Source of the DNA: Clostridiales bacterium
Lineage (GTDB): Bacteria > Bacillota > Clostridia > Oscillospirales > CAG-272
Reading direction: 5' to 3'
NCBI GenBank assembly: GCA_012800735.1
Contig: JAAZIU010000023.1
Span: forward strand, 1-37,621
DNA: 37,621 bases
Shown: piece by piece, positions 25,000 through 35,112 of the stretch
Layout: each line of letters begins with the position of its first letter
Position numbering within the stretch: the stretch's first letter is position 1
The notes under the pieces: generated by a model
The model's input: only the letters and a program-made list of their open reading frames with translations
Told to the model about the DNA's origin: nothing
Databases searched by the model: none
Translations under genes and position numbers: made by a program

Positions 25000-26109
25000 A
25001 TGGGAAGAACCGGTTTTCTTGACGAAGAAAACGGCATCGGCTTTGCAGATTACGAAAATCGAATAGTCAGCTCCGCCGAGTCGCCGGAGGATTCTCAGAC
25101 AGAACTTTCCCTCCGTCCGAAGACTCTTGACGAATACATCGGCCAGTCAAAAGCCAAGGAAAATCTTAAGATATACATAGACGCCGCGAAAATGAGAGGG
25201 GAAACCCTTGACCATGTGCTGTTATACGGCCCGCCGGGACTCGGAAAAACCACCCTTGCCAATATAATTGCGACGGAATTAGGTTCTAATATCCGCGTGA
25301 CTTCGGGACCTGCCATCGAAAAAGCCGGAGATTTGGCGGCGCTGCTGACAAACTTAGCCGAGCGCGACCTGCTTTTCATCGACGAGATTCACCGTCTTCA
25401 GCGGACGGTTGAGGAAATCCTCTACCCCGCGATGGAGGACTACGCCCTCGATATCATCATCGGCAAAGGTCCGGCCGCCCGCAGCATAAGGCTTGACCTT
25501 CCGCGTTTCACATTAATAGGCGCCACCACCCGCGCCGGGCAGATATCGGCGCCGCTGCGCGACCGTTTCGGCGTAATATTGAAGCTTGAATACTACTCGC
25601 CCGACGAGCTGTGTTCTATTGTAACCCGCTCCGCCGGGATTTTAAATATAGAAATCGACAAAACCGGCGCGTATGAGATAGCCTCCCGTTCCCGCGGCAC
25701 CCCGCGTATCGCAAACAGGCTGCTCCGGCGGATACGGGATTTCGCGCAGGTTAAGGGAAGCGGCGTAATCGATACCGAAATCGCCGATTTTGCCCTGAAA
25801 GCGCTTGAGATAGATAAATTGGGTCTCGACGGCATCGACCGCCGCATGCTTACATCGATAATCAAAAACTACAACGGCGGCCCTGTCGGCCTCGATACCC
25901 TCGCCGCCACGATAGGGGAAGAGGCAATCACGATTGAAGACGTATACGAGCCGTATCTTATGCAGATAGGCTATCTTGCGCGGACTCCGCGAGGCCGCTG
26001 CGCGACCGAGCTTGCCTATGAACACCTCGGAATTAAGTATAATCGTTCTTCCTCATCCGACTCCGGACAGATAAGCGTTTTCGACTTTTCGGAGGACAAC
26101 GAAAATTGA
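25000..26109 (+). CDS. ruvB: Holliday junction branch-migration motor RuvB
   Basis: RuvB is the hexameric AAA+ helicase that drives branch migration with RuvA. The 369-residue protein has [12 protein letters not shown], Walker [10 protein letters not shown] (residues 77-85), Walker [10 protein letters not shown], sensor 1 GATTRAG, an arginine finger region (RDRFG), and a C-terminal winged helix ending in the RTPRGR motif. The N-terminus is slightly longer than usual. The start at 25000 has GGGAGG nearby; the ATG at 24985 would overlap that site. The gene ends by overlapping the TTG of the methyltransferase gene. Confidence 0.96.
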   Translation: MGRTGFLDEENGIGFADYENRIVSSAESPEDSQTELSLRPKTLDEYIGQSKAKENLKIYIDAAKMRGETLDHVLLYGPPGLGKTTLANIIATELGSNIRVTSGPAIEKAGDLAALLTNLAERDLLFIDEIHRLQRTVEEILYPAMEDYALDIIIGKGPAARSIRLDLPRFTLIGATTRAGQISAPLRDRFGVILKLEYYSPDELCSIVTRSAGILNIEIDKTGAYEIASRSRGTPRIANRLLRRIRDFAQVKGSGVIDTEIADFALKALEIDKLGLDGIDRRMLTSIIKNYNGGPVGLDTLAATIGEEAITIEDVYEPYLMQIGYLARTPRGRCATELAYEHLGIKYNRSSSSDSGQISVFDFSEDNEN

Positions 26110-26996
26110 GCATTTTAATATCCGACGGATGGAAAGATTACGAGCTTATCGACTGTGACAGCGGCGAGCGGCTTGAGCGGTGGGGAGAATATATCCTTAT
26201 CCGCCCCGACCCGCAGGTCGTCTGGAAAGGAATGAAGTCTTCGCCTCTCTGGAAATCCGCGGACGGAGTTTATCTCCGCTCAAACCGCGGAGGAGGAAGA
26301 TGGGGCGGCGGCAAATCCGGGCGAAATATCCCCGATGAATGGGTAATAAACTATCGCGATCTACGGCTGATCTGCCGTCCGACCGGTTTCAAGCATACCG
26401 GCATCTTTCCGGAGCAGGCAACAAACTGGGACTGGGCGTCGGAGCTTATCAAAAACGCAGGACGTCCGATAAGAGTTATAAATCTTTTCGCTTACACCGG
26501 AGCCGCCACCTGCGCCGCGGCGCTTGCCGGGGCAGAAGTCTGCCATGTCGACGCGGCGAAGGGAATGGTCTCTCAGGCGCGGCGCAACGCCGCTCTCTGC
26601 GGGCTTGAAAACGCCAAAATAAGATATATCGTCGACGACTGCCTTAAGTTCCTTGAGCGGGAAATCCGCCGCGGCAGCCGTTACGACGCAGTTATAATGG
26701 ACCCGCCTTCATACGGCAGAGGTCCCGGCGGCGAACTCTGGAAGCTTGAAGACAGCATAACCGAACTTGTTGAATTAGCCGTCGGCGTTCTTACCGACAA
26801 TCCGTTGTTTATGCTGATAAATTCATACACCACCGGGCTTTCCTCCTCGGCGACCGGATACATCCTATTGTCGATTTTAAGGAAGCGTTTTCCCGGACTT
26901 TCGGGAAAGAGCTGCTGCGAGGAGCTTGGACTGCCGGTAACGGCAAGCGGTCTTGCGCTGCCGTGCGGCGCGTCCGCCCGCTGGCAGGCTGAGTGA
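26106..26996 (+). CDS. Class I SAM-dependent methyltransferase (rRNA methyltransferase-like)
   Basis: The 296-residue protein has a Rossmann-type methyltransferase domain: the SAM loop [20 protein letters not shown], the acidic VDAAKG strand end and the catalytic-type MDPPSYGRG motif. The PEQATNWDW motif and the DPP motif resemble the Methyltrans_SAM / RlmI-like group, which methylates 23S rRNA bases. The C-terminal catalytic Cys expected in cytosine-C5 enzymes is not obvious (INSYTTG), so the target is uncertain. It starts with TTG at 26106, overlapping the ruvB stop by four bases, with GGAGG upstream. This close packing makes it part of the ruv operon. Confidence 0.85.
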   Translation: MSILISDGWKDYELIDCDSGERLERWGEYILIRPDPQVVWKGMKSSPLWKSADGVYLRSNRGGGRWGGGKSGRNIPDEWVINYRDLRLICRPTGFKHTGIFPEQATNWDWASELIKNAGRPIRVINLFAYTGAATCAAALAGAEVCHVDAAKGMVSQARRNAALCGLENAKIRYIVDDCLKFLEREIRRGSRYDAVIMDPPSYGRGPGGELWKLEDSITELVELAVGVLTDNPLFMLINSYTTGLSSSATGYILLSILRKRFPGLSGKSCCEELGLPVTASGLALPCGASARWQAE

Positions 26997-27013
26997 AATG
27001 ATATATAGATAAT

Positions 27014-27886
27014 ATGACTGATAATAACGTAAAACCATATATAAGCCTGCGCAACGTCAGCTTTTCATATGAGCTTGAAGACGGTATGAGGCTGGGCGCG
27101 CTGAAGAACATTTCCCTTGATATAAAAAAAGGGGAGTTCGTCGCCATCCTCGGCCATAACGGTTCCGGCAAATCGACGCTTGCAAAGCTGCTTAATATGA
27201 TACTCGCCCCCGATTCGGGGACTATAATAATAGACGGACGCGATATAACCTCAAAGGAAATGACAGAGGAAGACGTATTTGATATCCGCCGCCATGTAGG
27301 AATGGTTTTCCAGAACCCGGATAACCAGCTTGTCGCTACGATAGTCGAAGAAGACATCGCATTCGGCTGTGAAAACTTAGGCATTCCGCCGAAAGAGATA
27401 CGAAAGAGGGTTGACGACGCCCTCGAAACGGTAGGAATGACGGATTTTGCCCGCCATGAACCGCATCAGCTCTCCGGTGGTCAGAAACAGCGCGTCGCGA
27501 TCGCCGGAATAATAGCCATGCTTCCCGACACTATTATTTTCGACGAATCGACCGCAATGCTCGACCCCGCCGGCAGGGATGAAGTGATGAGAACTATCTC
27601 TTCTCTGAACCGCGACCATGGCATCACCGTGCTTCACATAACCCATAATATGAGCGAAGCTATCGAAGCCGATCGGGTAATAGTGATAAACGACGGAGAG
27701 ATTTATATGGACGGAATCCCGACCGAGGTGTTTTTTCAGGTTGAAAAGCTGAAAAGCGTCGGTCTTGACGTGCCTCAGGTAACCGATCTTATCTGGCGGC
27801 TGAAGAGACTCGGCTGCCCCGTGTCCGGCGATGCGTTAAGTCCGGAGGCGGCTGCCGATGCGCTGCTTCCCCTCTTGAAAGTATAA
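27014..27886 (+). CDS. ecfA1: Energy-coupling factor transporter ATPase EcfA1
   Basis: One of the two ATPases of the shared energy module for ECF vitamin and metal uptake. The 290-residue protein has Walker A GHNGSGKST (47-55), the Q-loop FQNPDNQLVATIVEEDIAFG that is diagnostic of ECF ATPases, signature LSGGQKQR, and Walker B IIFDESTAMLDP. The Walker B carries Ser after the Glu, typical of EcfA1. It is followed by ecfA2 and ecfT. The ribosome binding site is weak. No substrate-binding S component is in the window. Confidence 0.95.
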   Translation: MTDNNVKPYISLRNVSFSYELEDGMRLGALKNISLDIKKGEFVAILGHNGSGKSTLAKLLNMILAPDSGTIIIDGRDITSKEMTEEDVFDIRRHVGMVFQNPDNQLVATIVEEDIAFGCENLGIPPKEIRKRVDDALETVGMTDFARHEPHQLSGGQKQRVAIAGIIAMLPDTIIFDESTAMLDPAGRDEVMRTISSLNRDHGITVLHITHNMSEAIEADRVIVINDGEIYMDGIPTEVFFQVEKLKSVGLDVPQVTDLIWRLKRLGCPVSGDALSPEAAADALLPLLKV

Positions 27887-27912
27887 GCGGCAGAACCGCA
27901 TTTTAAAATTAA

Positions 27913-28797
27913 ATGTCTGAATTAACTCTTACAAATGTAAGCTATGTATACAGCGCCGGAACCCCCTTTGAAAAAAAGGCGCTCGACGGCGTAAACGTGA
28001 AATTCAGTCCGGGCGTGATAACCGGACTTATCGGCCATACCGGCTCGGGAAAATCCACCCTTGTCCAGCTGCTGAACGGTCTTTTAAAGCCGACCTCCGG
28101 AACCGTTGCCCTTGACGGCAAGGATATCTGGGCGGAGCCGAAAAAAATCCGGGATGTCAGGTTCCGGGTAGGTCTTTGCTTTCAGTACCCCGAATATCAG
28201 CTCTTTGAAGAAACCGTCAGGCGGGATATCGCTTTCGGTCCGCGCAACCGCGGACTTTCCGACGCGGAAGTCGCTCTAAGGGTCAAAGAAGCGGCGGATT
28301 TTGTCGGTCTTTCTCCGTCTTTGCTTGACAAAAGCCCCTTTGAGCTGTCCGGCGGCGAGAAACGCCGCGTCGCGATCGCCGGTATACTTGCGATGGATCC
28401 TGAGATTTTAGTTTTAGACGAGCCTGCCGCCGGCCTTGATCCCGTCGGGCGGGAGGATATCTTCGGCGGAGTCCGCCGCTATCAGAAGGAACGGAAAAAG
28501 ACAGTAATTATCGTCAGCCACTCGATGGAAGATATGGCAAGATACAGCGACGAGCTGGTCGTAATGAAAGGCGCCGAGATATATATGACCGGCACAACAG
28601 CCGAAATCTTCCGCCAGGCAGATACCCTTGTAAAAGTCGGTCTTGACGTTCCGCAGATAACAAGGCTCATTAACCTGATTCGCGAAAACGGCGTCGCTCT
28701 CGAAGGAGATATTTTCACCGTCGACGCGGCTTGTGAAGCGATAGCTGCGAAATTAGGACTTAAAAAAACCGGAACGAGGGGAGAAGCGGTATGCTGA
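27913..28797 (+). CDS. ecfA2: Energy-coupling factor transporter ATPase EcfA2
   Basis: The second ATPase of the ECF module, with 294 residues: Walker A GHTGSGKST (41-49), FQYPEYQLFEETVRRDIAFG, signature LSGGEKRR, Walker B ILVLDEPAAGLDP and the H-loop VSHSMED. The YPEYQLF form and DEPAAGLD are typical of EcfA2 as opposed to EcfA1. It overlaps ecfT by seven bases. It should pair with EcfA1 and couple to EcfT in the membrane. Confidence 0.95.
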   Translation: MSELTLTNVSYVYSAGTPFEKKALDGVNVKFSPGVITGLIGHTGSGKSTLVQLLNGLLKPTSGTVALDGKDIWAEPKKIRDVRFRVGLCFQYPEYQLFEETVRRDIAFGPRNRGLSDAEVALRVKEAADFVGLSPSLLDKSPFELSGGEKRRVAIAGILAMDPEILVLDEPAAGLDPVGREDIFGGVRRYQKERKKTVIIVSHSMEDMARYSDELVVMKGAEIYMTGTTAEIFRQADTLVKVGLDVPQITRLINLIRENGVALEGDIFTVDAACEAIAAKLGLKKTGTRGEAVC

Positions 28798-29612
28798 AAG
28801 AAATAACGCTCGGCCAGTTTTTCCCCGGCGACTCGCTGCTTCACAAAACAGATCCGCGGGCAAAGATAATCCTTACGCTGTTATATATTGTCGGCATCTT
28901 CACGGCGAAAAACGTATTCTCATTCCTCTTCGTCGTGTTGTTTACCCTGTTGCTTGTGGCGATATCAAAAATCCCGCTAAAAATCATTCTTAAGGGAATG
29001 AAACCGGTTATCTATGTCGTTGCGTTCACGGCGGTCATCAATATCTTTTGGACTAAAGGGGAAACCCCGCTTTTTGAATTCGGATTTATCCGTGTCTATC
29101 CCGAAGGGCTCAAATTCGCCGGGCTTATGATAATTCGTATAATCGCCCTGCTTTCCGGTACCGGAGTGGTTCTTACGTACACGACATCTCCGATTGCGCT
29201 GACAGACGGTCTTGAGCGGCTGCTCGCTCCTTTAAAAAAGCTGAAAATGCCGGTTCATGAATTTTCAATGATGATGACTATCGCCCTTCGATTCATACCG
29301 ACTTTGATCGAAGAAACCGATAAAATAATGTCGGCGCAAAAAGCCAGAGGGGCGGATTTTTCGCAGGGAAGCCTGATAAACCGCGCTAAAGCGCTGATAC
29401 CGGTCATGATACCGCTCTTTGTTTCGGCTTTCCGCCGCGCCGACGACCTTGCCGTCGCGATGGAGTGCCGCTGCTATAGGGGCGATGTAGGACGGACAAG
29501 GATGACAGAGCTGCATATGAAGCCGCTCGACTGGCTGATGTTTGCGCTTTTCCTGTTATTCGTCGCAGGGATTATTGTAATTAACATATTCGCCCCCGGA
29601 TTCTCGATATGA
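28791..29612 (+). CDS. ecfT: Energy-coupling factor transporter transmembrane protein EcfT
   Basis: The membrane scaffold of the ECF transporter links the two ATPases to exchangeable S components. The 273-residue protein has five or six membrane helices, the HKTDPRAKI start, SMMMTIALRFIPTLIEETD, and the two Arg coupling motifs: QKARGADF and AMECRCYRGD. In the second, Cys replaces residues often Ala/Gly, while the Arg is kept. GAGGGGAG inside the end of ecfA2 is its binding site. It overlaps truA by four bases (ATGA). Confidence 0.94.
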   Translation: MLKEITLGQFFPGDSLLHKTDPRAKIILTLLYIVGIFTAKNVFSFLFVVLFTLLLVAISKIPLKIILKGMKPVIYVVAFTAVINIFWTKGETPLFEFGFIRVYPEGLKFAGLMIIRIIALLSGTGVVLTYTTSPIALTDGLERLLAPLKKLKMPVHEFSMMMTIALRFIPTLIEETDKIMSAQKARGADFSQGSLINRAKALIPVMIPLFVSAFRRADDLAVAMECRCYRGDVGRTRMTELHMKPLDWLMFALFLLFVAGIIVINIFAPGFSI

Positions 29613-30382
29613 AAAAACTGCTTCTGACTCTCGCCTATGTCGGAACCGAATTTTGCGGCTGGCAGGTTCAGGCGAAAGGGTTGAGAACGGTTCAGGCGAC
29701 GGTTCAGGACGCGATAGAAGCCGTTTACGGCGAGAGGCATTCGCTTACCGGCTGCAGCCGCACCGACGCCGGCGTTCACGCAAAAGCCTTTCGCGCAGCG
29801 TATATTCTGCCCGAAAACTCGCCGGATATTCCGCTTGACAGACTTCCTCTGGCGCTGAACCTTAAGCTGCCGTATGACTGCGCCGTGATTAAAGCGGAAT
29901 ATGTCCCTCTCCCATTTCATCCTCGATACGACGCGGTTTATAAAGAATATAAATACCTGTTTGAAGACACCGTTCACCGCGACCCTTTTATGGATAAGCG
30001 CTGCTGGCGCTTCCACCGCCCGCTCGATGAAACCGCTATGGACGAAGCGTCGAAAGCCTTTTTGGGCACGCATGATTTTTCCGCTTTTATGTCGACGGGA
30101 GGCAAAATCGAAGATACAAAAAGAACGGTCACCGATATTTCGGTCAGCCGCGAAAACGGCTTTGTCGTATTGACTATCCGAGCCGACGGCTATCTTTACA
30201 ACATGGTCAGGATAATCGCCGGAACGCTGGCAATGACATCTTACGGAAAGATAAATCCGTCGGAGTTGCCTTCGATAATCGAATCGGGTGACAGAAACAG
30301 AGCCGGTATGACGGCGCCGCCGGAGGGGCTTTATCTGACCGAAGTCGGCTATCTCGAAGGATTCGCCAAACTGAACCGATAA
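29609..30382 (+). CDS. truA: tRNA pseudouridine(38-40) synthase TruA
   Basis: TruA isomerises uridines 38-40 in the anticodon arm of tRNAs. The 257-residue protein has the YVGTEFCGWQ start, the catalytic motif GCSRTDAGVHA (Asp53), FHPRYDAVYKEYKY, and the C-terminal YLYNMVRIIAGTL motif. Length and motifs are complete. The ATG overlaps the ecfT stop. The ecfA1-ecfA2-ecfT-truA order is common in Firmicutes, usually downstream of rplQ, but here it follows the ruv genes. Confidence 0.96.
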   Translation: MKKLLLTLAYVGTEFCGWQVQAKGLRTVQATVQDAIEAVYGERHSLTGCSRTDAGVHAKAFRAAYILPENSPDIPLDRLPLALNLKLPYDCAVIKAEYVPLPFHPRYDAVYKEYKYLFEDTVHRDPFMDKRCWRFHRPLDETAMDEASKAFLGTHDFSAFMSTGGKIEDTKRTVTDISVSRENGFVVLTIRADGYLYNMVRIIAGTLAMTSYGKINPSELPSIIESGDRNRAGMTAPPEGLYLTEVGYLEGFAKLNR

Positions 30383-30433
30383 CATAAGTTTAGCGGTTAA
30401 ATTATTCAATGATAAATAAAAGGAGGTGAGAGC

Positions 30434-31873
30434 ATGGCCGAAGAAAAAACCGCCGGCGCGAAGACAAAAAAGCCGCAGGTAAAATTTCCGCGGATACCGT
30501 CGCGCTTTATGCGTAGAAGCGACAATTTTTCAACCTACTGGGGCGCGATAGCGTTCAGAATAAAGATTGCGCGATATCTTCTGCTCACTGCTCTCGTTAT
30601 CTTTTTAGGCGTCATGATCTTCGCTTACCACAGCGATCTTACGCTTGAAAACCTCCAGTATATGATGCGCTACCTTAACACCGACAGCCCGGAATACACC
30701 GGCAAATATCGAACGATTTATTTCAACCAGTCGGATAAGCTTCAAGTCGGTTCTTACAAGGGAGAAGTCGCGGTGGCGGACGAAAAATCCGTTACGCTGT
30801 ATAATATGCTCGGCAACTCGACTTTGACATATTCCATCAATATGCAGACGCCGATGCTGCTCACCTCCGACCGTTATATGCTGGTTTACGGTCTCGGCGA
30901 AAACACCTTCACGGTTTCAAACGCCTTCTCCAAAATCTACAGCGAAACGCTCGAATATCCTATCTGGGGCGCTTCGATATCCGACGATATGTTTGCCATC
31001 GTGTCAAACACCATGGAATACCGTTCGGCAGTCACCATATATGATACGAGTTTCCGTAAAATCTCGGTAATTTACAAAGACAAGCTGGTCATGGACACGG
31101 TTTTCCGCGATGACAACCGGGTTGCGATGCTCTCGGTTTATAACGAGAACGGTATCTTCATGACTGAGCTGATGATATTCGACCCCCGCTCCGAAACACC
31201 GCTGAGCATACAGACTTTAGCGGGAGAAATGGGCTGCCGCGTCGGCTGGCTTGACGGCGGAGGATTAGTCGCGCTGACCGATTCCGCGCTGCACTTTTAT
31301 GACAGGAACTACGAACCGATCTCAACATTTAATTTTGAAGGAAAGGTACCGCAGCGCTGCGCTTTCTCCCCCCGCGGAGCCGACGTTGTGTTTTCACAAA
31401 ACATAATTGGCTCGGGAGAACTTGTCGTTATGCTTGACCATGAAGGCAAAAAACTCAGCGAAGTCACCCTTGACGGACAGATACTCGATCTCGTCTCATA
31501 TGAAGACAGGATATACGCCCTTTTCGACTCAAAAATCATAAGAATCGGTACAGCCGACGGCAGCGTATCCGAGGCGGAAATCGAAAGCGGCGGAAAAAGA
31601 ATGCTCAAAAAGGACGCGCTTACCCTTATAGTGGTATATTCACAAAGGGTCAAGATGCATAGGCCCGAGGAGCTTTTCCCGGAGATTATCGCCGCGGCGG
31701 TTCCGGAAACGATAGACACGGCTGAACCTTCGGCAGTCGAGCCTTCAAGGGAAGATTTGTATGACGCCGAACCGGGAACCACGGAAGACCTTATCTACAC
31801 CCCGGAGGATGTTCCGGATAATCTTGAGATACCGCCTTATGAAGAGGAAACCTGGGCGGAGGATGACATCTGA
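30434..31873 (+). CDS. DUF5711-like membrane-anchored protein with propeller-like repeats
   Basis: The 479-residue protein has a ~45-residue basic cytoplasmic tail, one transmembrane segment (residues 48-66) and a large outside region. The outside part is made of repeated ~40-residue strand patterns (for example VTLYNMLGN, FTVSNAFSK, VTIYDTSFRK and LHFYDRNYE), as in a beta-propeller. This resembles the clostridial DUF5711 family, whose function I do not know. The C-terminal ~70 residues are Glu/Pro-rich and probably disordered. The start has an ideal AGGAGGTGAG site. It overlaps the CvpA-family gene by one base (TGATG), which suggests a joint envelope role. Confidence 0.8.
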   Translation: MAEEKTAGAKTKKPQVKFPRIPSRFMRRSDNFSTYWGAIAFRIKIARYLLLTALVIFLGVMIFAYHSDLTLENLQYMMRYLNTDSPEYTGKYRTIYFNQSDKLQVGSYKGEVAVADEKSVTLYNMLGNSTLTYSINMQTPMLLTSDRYMLVYGLGENTFTVSNAFSKIYSETLEYPIWGASISDDMFAIVSNTMEYRSAVTIYDTSFRKISVIYKDKLVMDTVFRDDNRVAMLSVYNENGIFMTELMIFDPRSETPLSIQTLAGEMGCRVGWLDGGGLVALTDSALHFYDRNYEPISTFNFEGKVPQRCAFSPRGADVVFSQNIIGSGELVVMLDHEGKKLSEVTLDGQILDLVSYEDRIYALFDSKIIRIGTADGSVSEAEIESGGKRMLKKDALTLIVVYSQRVKMHRPEELFPEIIAAAVPETIDTAEPSAVEPSREDLYDAEPGTTEDLIYTPEDVPDNLEIPPYEEETWAEDDI

Positions 31874-32610
31874 TGGGAACTGCGATAGACCTTATTATAG
31901 CGTTGATATTTGTCCTCGCCGTGTTATACGGACTGATAAAAGGCTTTGTCGGCTCCGTTTCCTGGATATTTTCCCTTATTGCCGCCTTTGCGGCCGCTAT
32001 GCTGCTGACTCCGGTTTTGTCGTCTATACTCTACGACGGGTTTATGTTCAGCCAAGTTTCCGCAGCGGTTGAAACCGCCGCAGCCGGGATTTTCAGCGGA
32101 GATACCGGACTTGCGAAGCTTTTCGAAGAAAAACCCGCCGTCTTTATGGATATACTCAGCCGTTTCGGCGCAGACGCGGCAGCGCTTGAAGAGTATTACG
32201 GCGGACTTGACGGCATAGGAACCGAAACGGCAAAAGTTCTTATAAAAGACGCAATAGCCGATCCGGTAGCGACGCTGCTCTCAAACGCCATTGCATATCT
32301 TATTATCTTTTCGATAGTTCTGCTGATAACCAAGCTGATCTTTTTGCAGCTTAACCGAGCGGTAAATGACTCTCCGCTCGGGGTTGTAAACCGCATTATG
32401 GGCGCCTGCTTCGGAGTTTTGTGGTGCTATCTTTTGGTATCGCTGGTAGTATTGATACTCCGGAAAGCCTGGCCCGCCTTCTGCGCAATGCAGCCGGACG
32501 TATTCTATCCGGGGCAGCTCGAAAGCTCATATATAACGCATTTTTTACTTAATCACAATATTTATTCCGGCGTGACGGATAAACTGCTCGCGCTGTATAA
32601 TATAAATTAA
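31873..32610 (+). CDS. CvpA family membrane protein
   Basis: The 245-residue protein has four hydrophobic segments. The first helix pair matches the CvpA / colicin V production family pattern: IDLIIALIFVLAVLYGLIKGFVGSVSW and a later LGVVNRIMGACFGVLWCY. Quoted stretches are consecutive parts of residues ~5-32 and ~170-190. In Firmicutes such proteins (YshB-like) are poorly understood and often sit near DNA repair or stress genes. Translation is coupled to the upstream DUF5711-like gene through the TGATG overlap. Confidence 0.8.
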   Translation: MGTAIDLIIALIFVLAVLYGLIKGFVGSVSWIFSLIAAFAAAMLLTPVLSSILYDGFMFSQVSAAVETAAAGIFSGDTGLAKLFEEKPAVFMDILSRFGADAAALEEYYGGLDGIGTETAKVLIKDAIADPVATLLSNAIAYLIIFSIVLLITKLIFLQLNRAVNDSPLGVVNRIMGACFGVLWCYLLVSLVVLILRKAWPAFCAMQPDVFYPGQLESSYITHFLLNHNIYSGVTDKLLALYNIN

Positions 32611-32691
32611 TACGCATATACCGGAACGCGGATGAAGTGTAATATCGCTTCCGGTGAGAAAGCAAAATCCCCGCAGGGGAAGAGGAGACCA

Positions 32692-35010
32692 TTGGAACTT
32701 TGTTCAAGATGCCACAAGCGTGTAGCTGTGGTCTACATATCACATATTGAAAACGGGCGCGCCGTTAATGAGGGAATCTGCCTCAAATGCGCCAAGGAAC
32801 TCGGCATTAAGTCGGTCGACGACATCATGAAGAAGATGGGTATCACCGACGAGGAGCTTGACCGGGTCGACGAGGAGATGAACAGCATATTCGGCACCGA
32901 TGCTTCCGGCGCCCCGAATCTGCCGGACACACCTCCGGGCGACCCGGAAGACGGCGAAGAAGGCAGAGCGCCGACTATCGATTTCCGCAGCTTTTTCGGA
33001 AAAGGAAATCCGATGCAGGATCCCAGAGGCAAGCCCGGGGAGCGGACTAAAAACACAAAGGGCGGCGCTCCTAAGCGCAAATTCCTTGAACAATATTGCC
33101 GCTCGCTCAACCAGAGAGTAATCGACGGCAATATGGACAGGATTGTCGGCCGTGAAAAGGAACTCGAGCGAGTCGTCGGCATACTCTGCCGCCGCCAGAA
33201 GAACAATCCCTGTCTCATCGGCGAGCCGGGCGTCGGGAAGACTGCCATAGCCGAAGCGCTGGCGCAGAGAATCGTCGCCGGTAATGTGCCGTATAAGCTG
33301 CGGGATAAAGAGGTTCATTTAGTCGACCTTACCGCTATCGTTGCGGGCACTCAGTTCAGAGGTCAGTTCGAAACGCGGATGAAGGGGCTGATCGACGAGG
33401 TTCGCACTTTAGGCAATATAATCCTTGTTATCGACGAGGTTCATTCCATCGTCGGCGCCGGCGACGCGGAAGGTTCGATGAACGCCGCGAATATCCTGAA
33501 ACCCGCCCTTTCCCGCGGCGAGATACAGGTAATAGGCGCAACAACGCTTACCGAATACCGCAAATATATCGAGAAGGACTCCGCTCTCGAGCGCCGCTTC
33601 CAGCCGGTCATCATAGAAGAACCTTCTATCGAAGACACCGTCGAGATTCTCCGCGGTATAAAACACTACTATGAGGATTTCCACGGCATAAAAATTCCCG
33701 AGGAGACGCTGAAACGGATTGTTGTCCTGTCCGAGCGGTATATCACCGACAGGTATCTGCCGGATAAAGCGATCGACCTGCTTGACGAGGCGGCGTCTTA
33801 TAAGTCGCTCAACACCCCTGAAATCGGTCGCAGCCTTGAACTTGGCGACAAGCTTTCCGAGCTCAAAAAGGAGCAGAGCGATATCGAAGCCTCAAACGAA
33901 GCCGATCCGGAGAAGCAGGACGCGCAGTATAAGCGTCTGGCGGAGGTAAAGGTTGAAGCGCTGAAAGCGCAAAGCGAGCTTGACAAGCTGAAGCCGGCGC
34001 TCGAAACGGCTGAGCTTACTCTCGGCGACCTTGCCATGGTAATTGAGATTTGGACAGGAGTACCCGCCTCGAACATCACCGAGCATGAATTCCACCGCAT
34101 AGACAAGCTTGCTGACAGGCTGAAATCCCGTCTGATAGGACAGGATCAGGCAGTCGACGCTGTCGCGAGGGCAATCAAGCGAGGCCGCGCCGGAGTTGCC
34201 TATAAGCGCAAGCCGGTAAGCTTCATCTTCGCAGGCCCGACCGGCGTCGGCAAAACCGAGCTTGTAAAGCAGCTTGCCTTAGATCTGTTTGATTCGCCGG
34301 AGACGCTTATCCGCCTCGATATGTCGGAATTTATGGAAAAATTCAGCGTATCAAGGATTATAGGCGCCCCTCCCGGATATGTCGGATACGACGAAGCCGG
34401 CCAGCTCACCGAGAAAATCCGCCGCAAGCCTTATTCGGTGGTGCTTTTCGACGAGATCGAAAAAGCGCATCCCGACGTTCTGAATATTCTTTTGCAAATT
34501 CTTGACGACGGCCGAATCACCGACGCGCAGGGCAGAGTTGTCAATTTCGAGAATACAGTTATCGTAATGACAACAAACGCAGGATCGGTAAATATAACCA
34601 ACCGCGCCGGATTCGGCGGAGATACCGCGCAGCAGCACGAAGATCGTACGATGAAAGCGCTGAATGAATTCCTCCGTCCGGAGTTTATAAACCGGGTTGA
34701 TGAGATTGTAACTTTCCGTCAGCTTTCGGAAGAGGACTTCGTTAAGATTGCCTATCTGATGTTAGGCGATCTCAGAACCACCCTCGCGGAGAAGGATATC
34801 GGTTTTGTCTGGACGGATGAAGCCGCGCAGAAGATTGCCCGTGACAGCTATTCCACAAAATACGGAGCGAGAAACATGCGCCGCTATATCCAGACAAATG
34901 TTGAAGACAAGGCTGCGGAGATTATAATCAACGCTGCCGGAACCGAAATCGGAAAGCTCTCGCTTTTCATCCGCGGCGACTCGCTTGTTCTTGAATCAGA
35001 CAAGCCTTGA
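32692..35010 (+). CDS. Clp ATPase with N-terminal zinc finger (ClpE/ClpC-like)
   Basis: This Hsp100 unfoldase probably feeds substrates to ClpP. The 772-residue protein begins with a four-Cys zinc finger (Cys4, Cys7, Cys30, Cys33) as in ClpE and McsA, then an acidic, Pro-rich linker to about residue 125. AAA+ domain 1 has Walker A GEPGVGKT (177-184) and [17 protein letters not shown] short middle coiled coil (~365-425) follows. AAA+ domain 2 has Walker A GPTGVGKT (515-522) and [11 protein letters not shown]. The AGF loop at 639-641 fits a ClpP-docking position. The usual Clp-N repeat domain is absent. I chose the TTG at 32692, which has AGAGGAG five bases upstream; the ATG at 32632 has a poor site and adds 20 residues before the finger. 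No ctsR, mcsB or clpP is nearby. Confidence 0.9.
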   Translation: MELCSRCHKRVAVVYISHIENGRAVNEGICLKCAKELGIKSVDDIMKKMGITDEELDRVDEEMNSIFGTDASGAPNLPDTPPGDPEDGEEGRAPTIDFRSFFGKGNPMQDPRGKPGERTKNTKGGAPKRKFLEQYCRSLNQRVIDGNMDRIVGREKELERVVGILCRRQKNNPCLIGEPGVGKTAIAEALAQRIVAGNVPYKLRDKEVHLVDLTAIVAGTQFRGQFETRMKGLIDEVRTLGNIILVIDEVHSIVGAGDAEGSMNAANILKPALSRGEIQVIGATTLTEYRKYIEKDSALERRFQPVIIEEPSIEDTVEILRGIKHYYEDFHGIKIPEETLKRIVVLSERYITDRYLPDKAIDLLDEAASYKSLNTPEIGRSLELGDKLSELKKEQSDIEASNEADPEKQDAQYKRLAEVKVEALKAQSELDKLKPALETAELTLGDLAMVIEIWTGVPASNITEHEFHRIDKLADRLKSRLIGQDQAVDAVARAIKRGRAGVAYKRKPVSFIFAGPTGVGKTELVKQLALDLFDSPETLIRLDMSEFMEKFSVSRIIGAPPGYVGYDEAGQLTEKIRRKPYSVVLFDEIEKAHPDVLNILLQILDDGRITDAQGRVVNFENTVIVMTTNAGSVNITNRAGFGGDTAQQHEDRTMKALNEFLRPEFINRVDEIVTFRQLSEEDFVKIAYLMLGDLRTTLAEKDIGFVWTDEAAQKIARDSYSTKYGARNMRRYIQTNVEDKAAEIIINAAGTEIGKLSLFIRGDSLVLESDKP

Positions 35011-35052
35011 CATTCATTCTCTTTTTGACATTAATATTTGAATCGCCTTACC

Positions 35053-35107
35053 GCCGGAGGAGTTTGCTAACCCCTCCGGCGCAACCGGAGGGGAAAACCC
35101 CTTTTTT
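35053..35107 (+). terminator. Overlapping hairpins ending in T6: terminator or attenuator before the pseudo-ATPase gene
   Basis: Arm 1 GCCGGAGG (35053-35060) can pair with CCTCCGGC (35073-35080). The overlapping CCCCTCCGG (35071-35079) pairs perfectly over 9 bp with CCGGAGGGG (35085-35093), loop CGCAA. The end of that arm (GGGG, 35090-35093) can pair instead with CCCC (35098-35101), directly followed by TTTTTT (35102-35107). The three pairings exclude one another, as in an attenuator, although a simple terminator for the upstream operon is the cautious reading. Confidence 0.55.
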
Positions 35108-35112
35108 AAGTG

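Noticed and set aside
32632-32691. ATG start for the Clp ATPase at 32632
   Set aside because: Poor ribosome binding site and an extra 20 residues before the zinc finger; the TTG at 32692 has AGAGGAG upstream.
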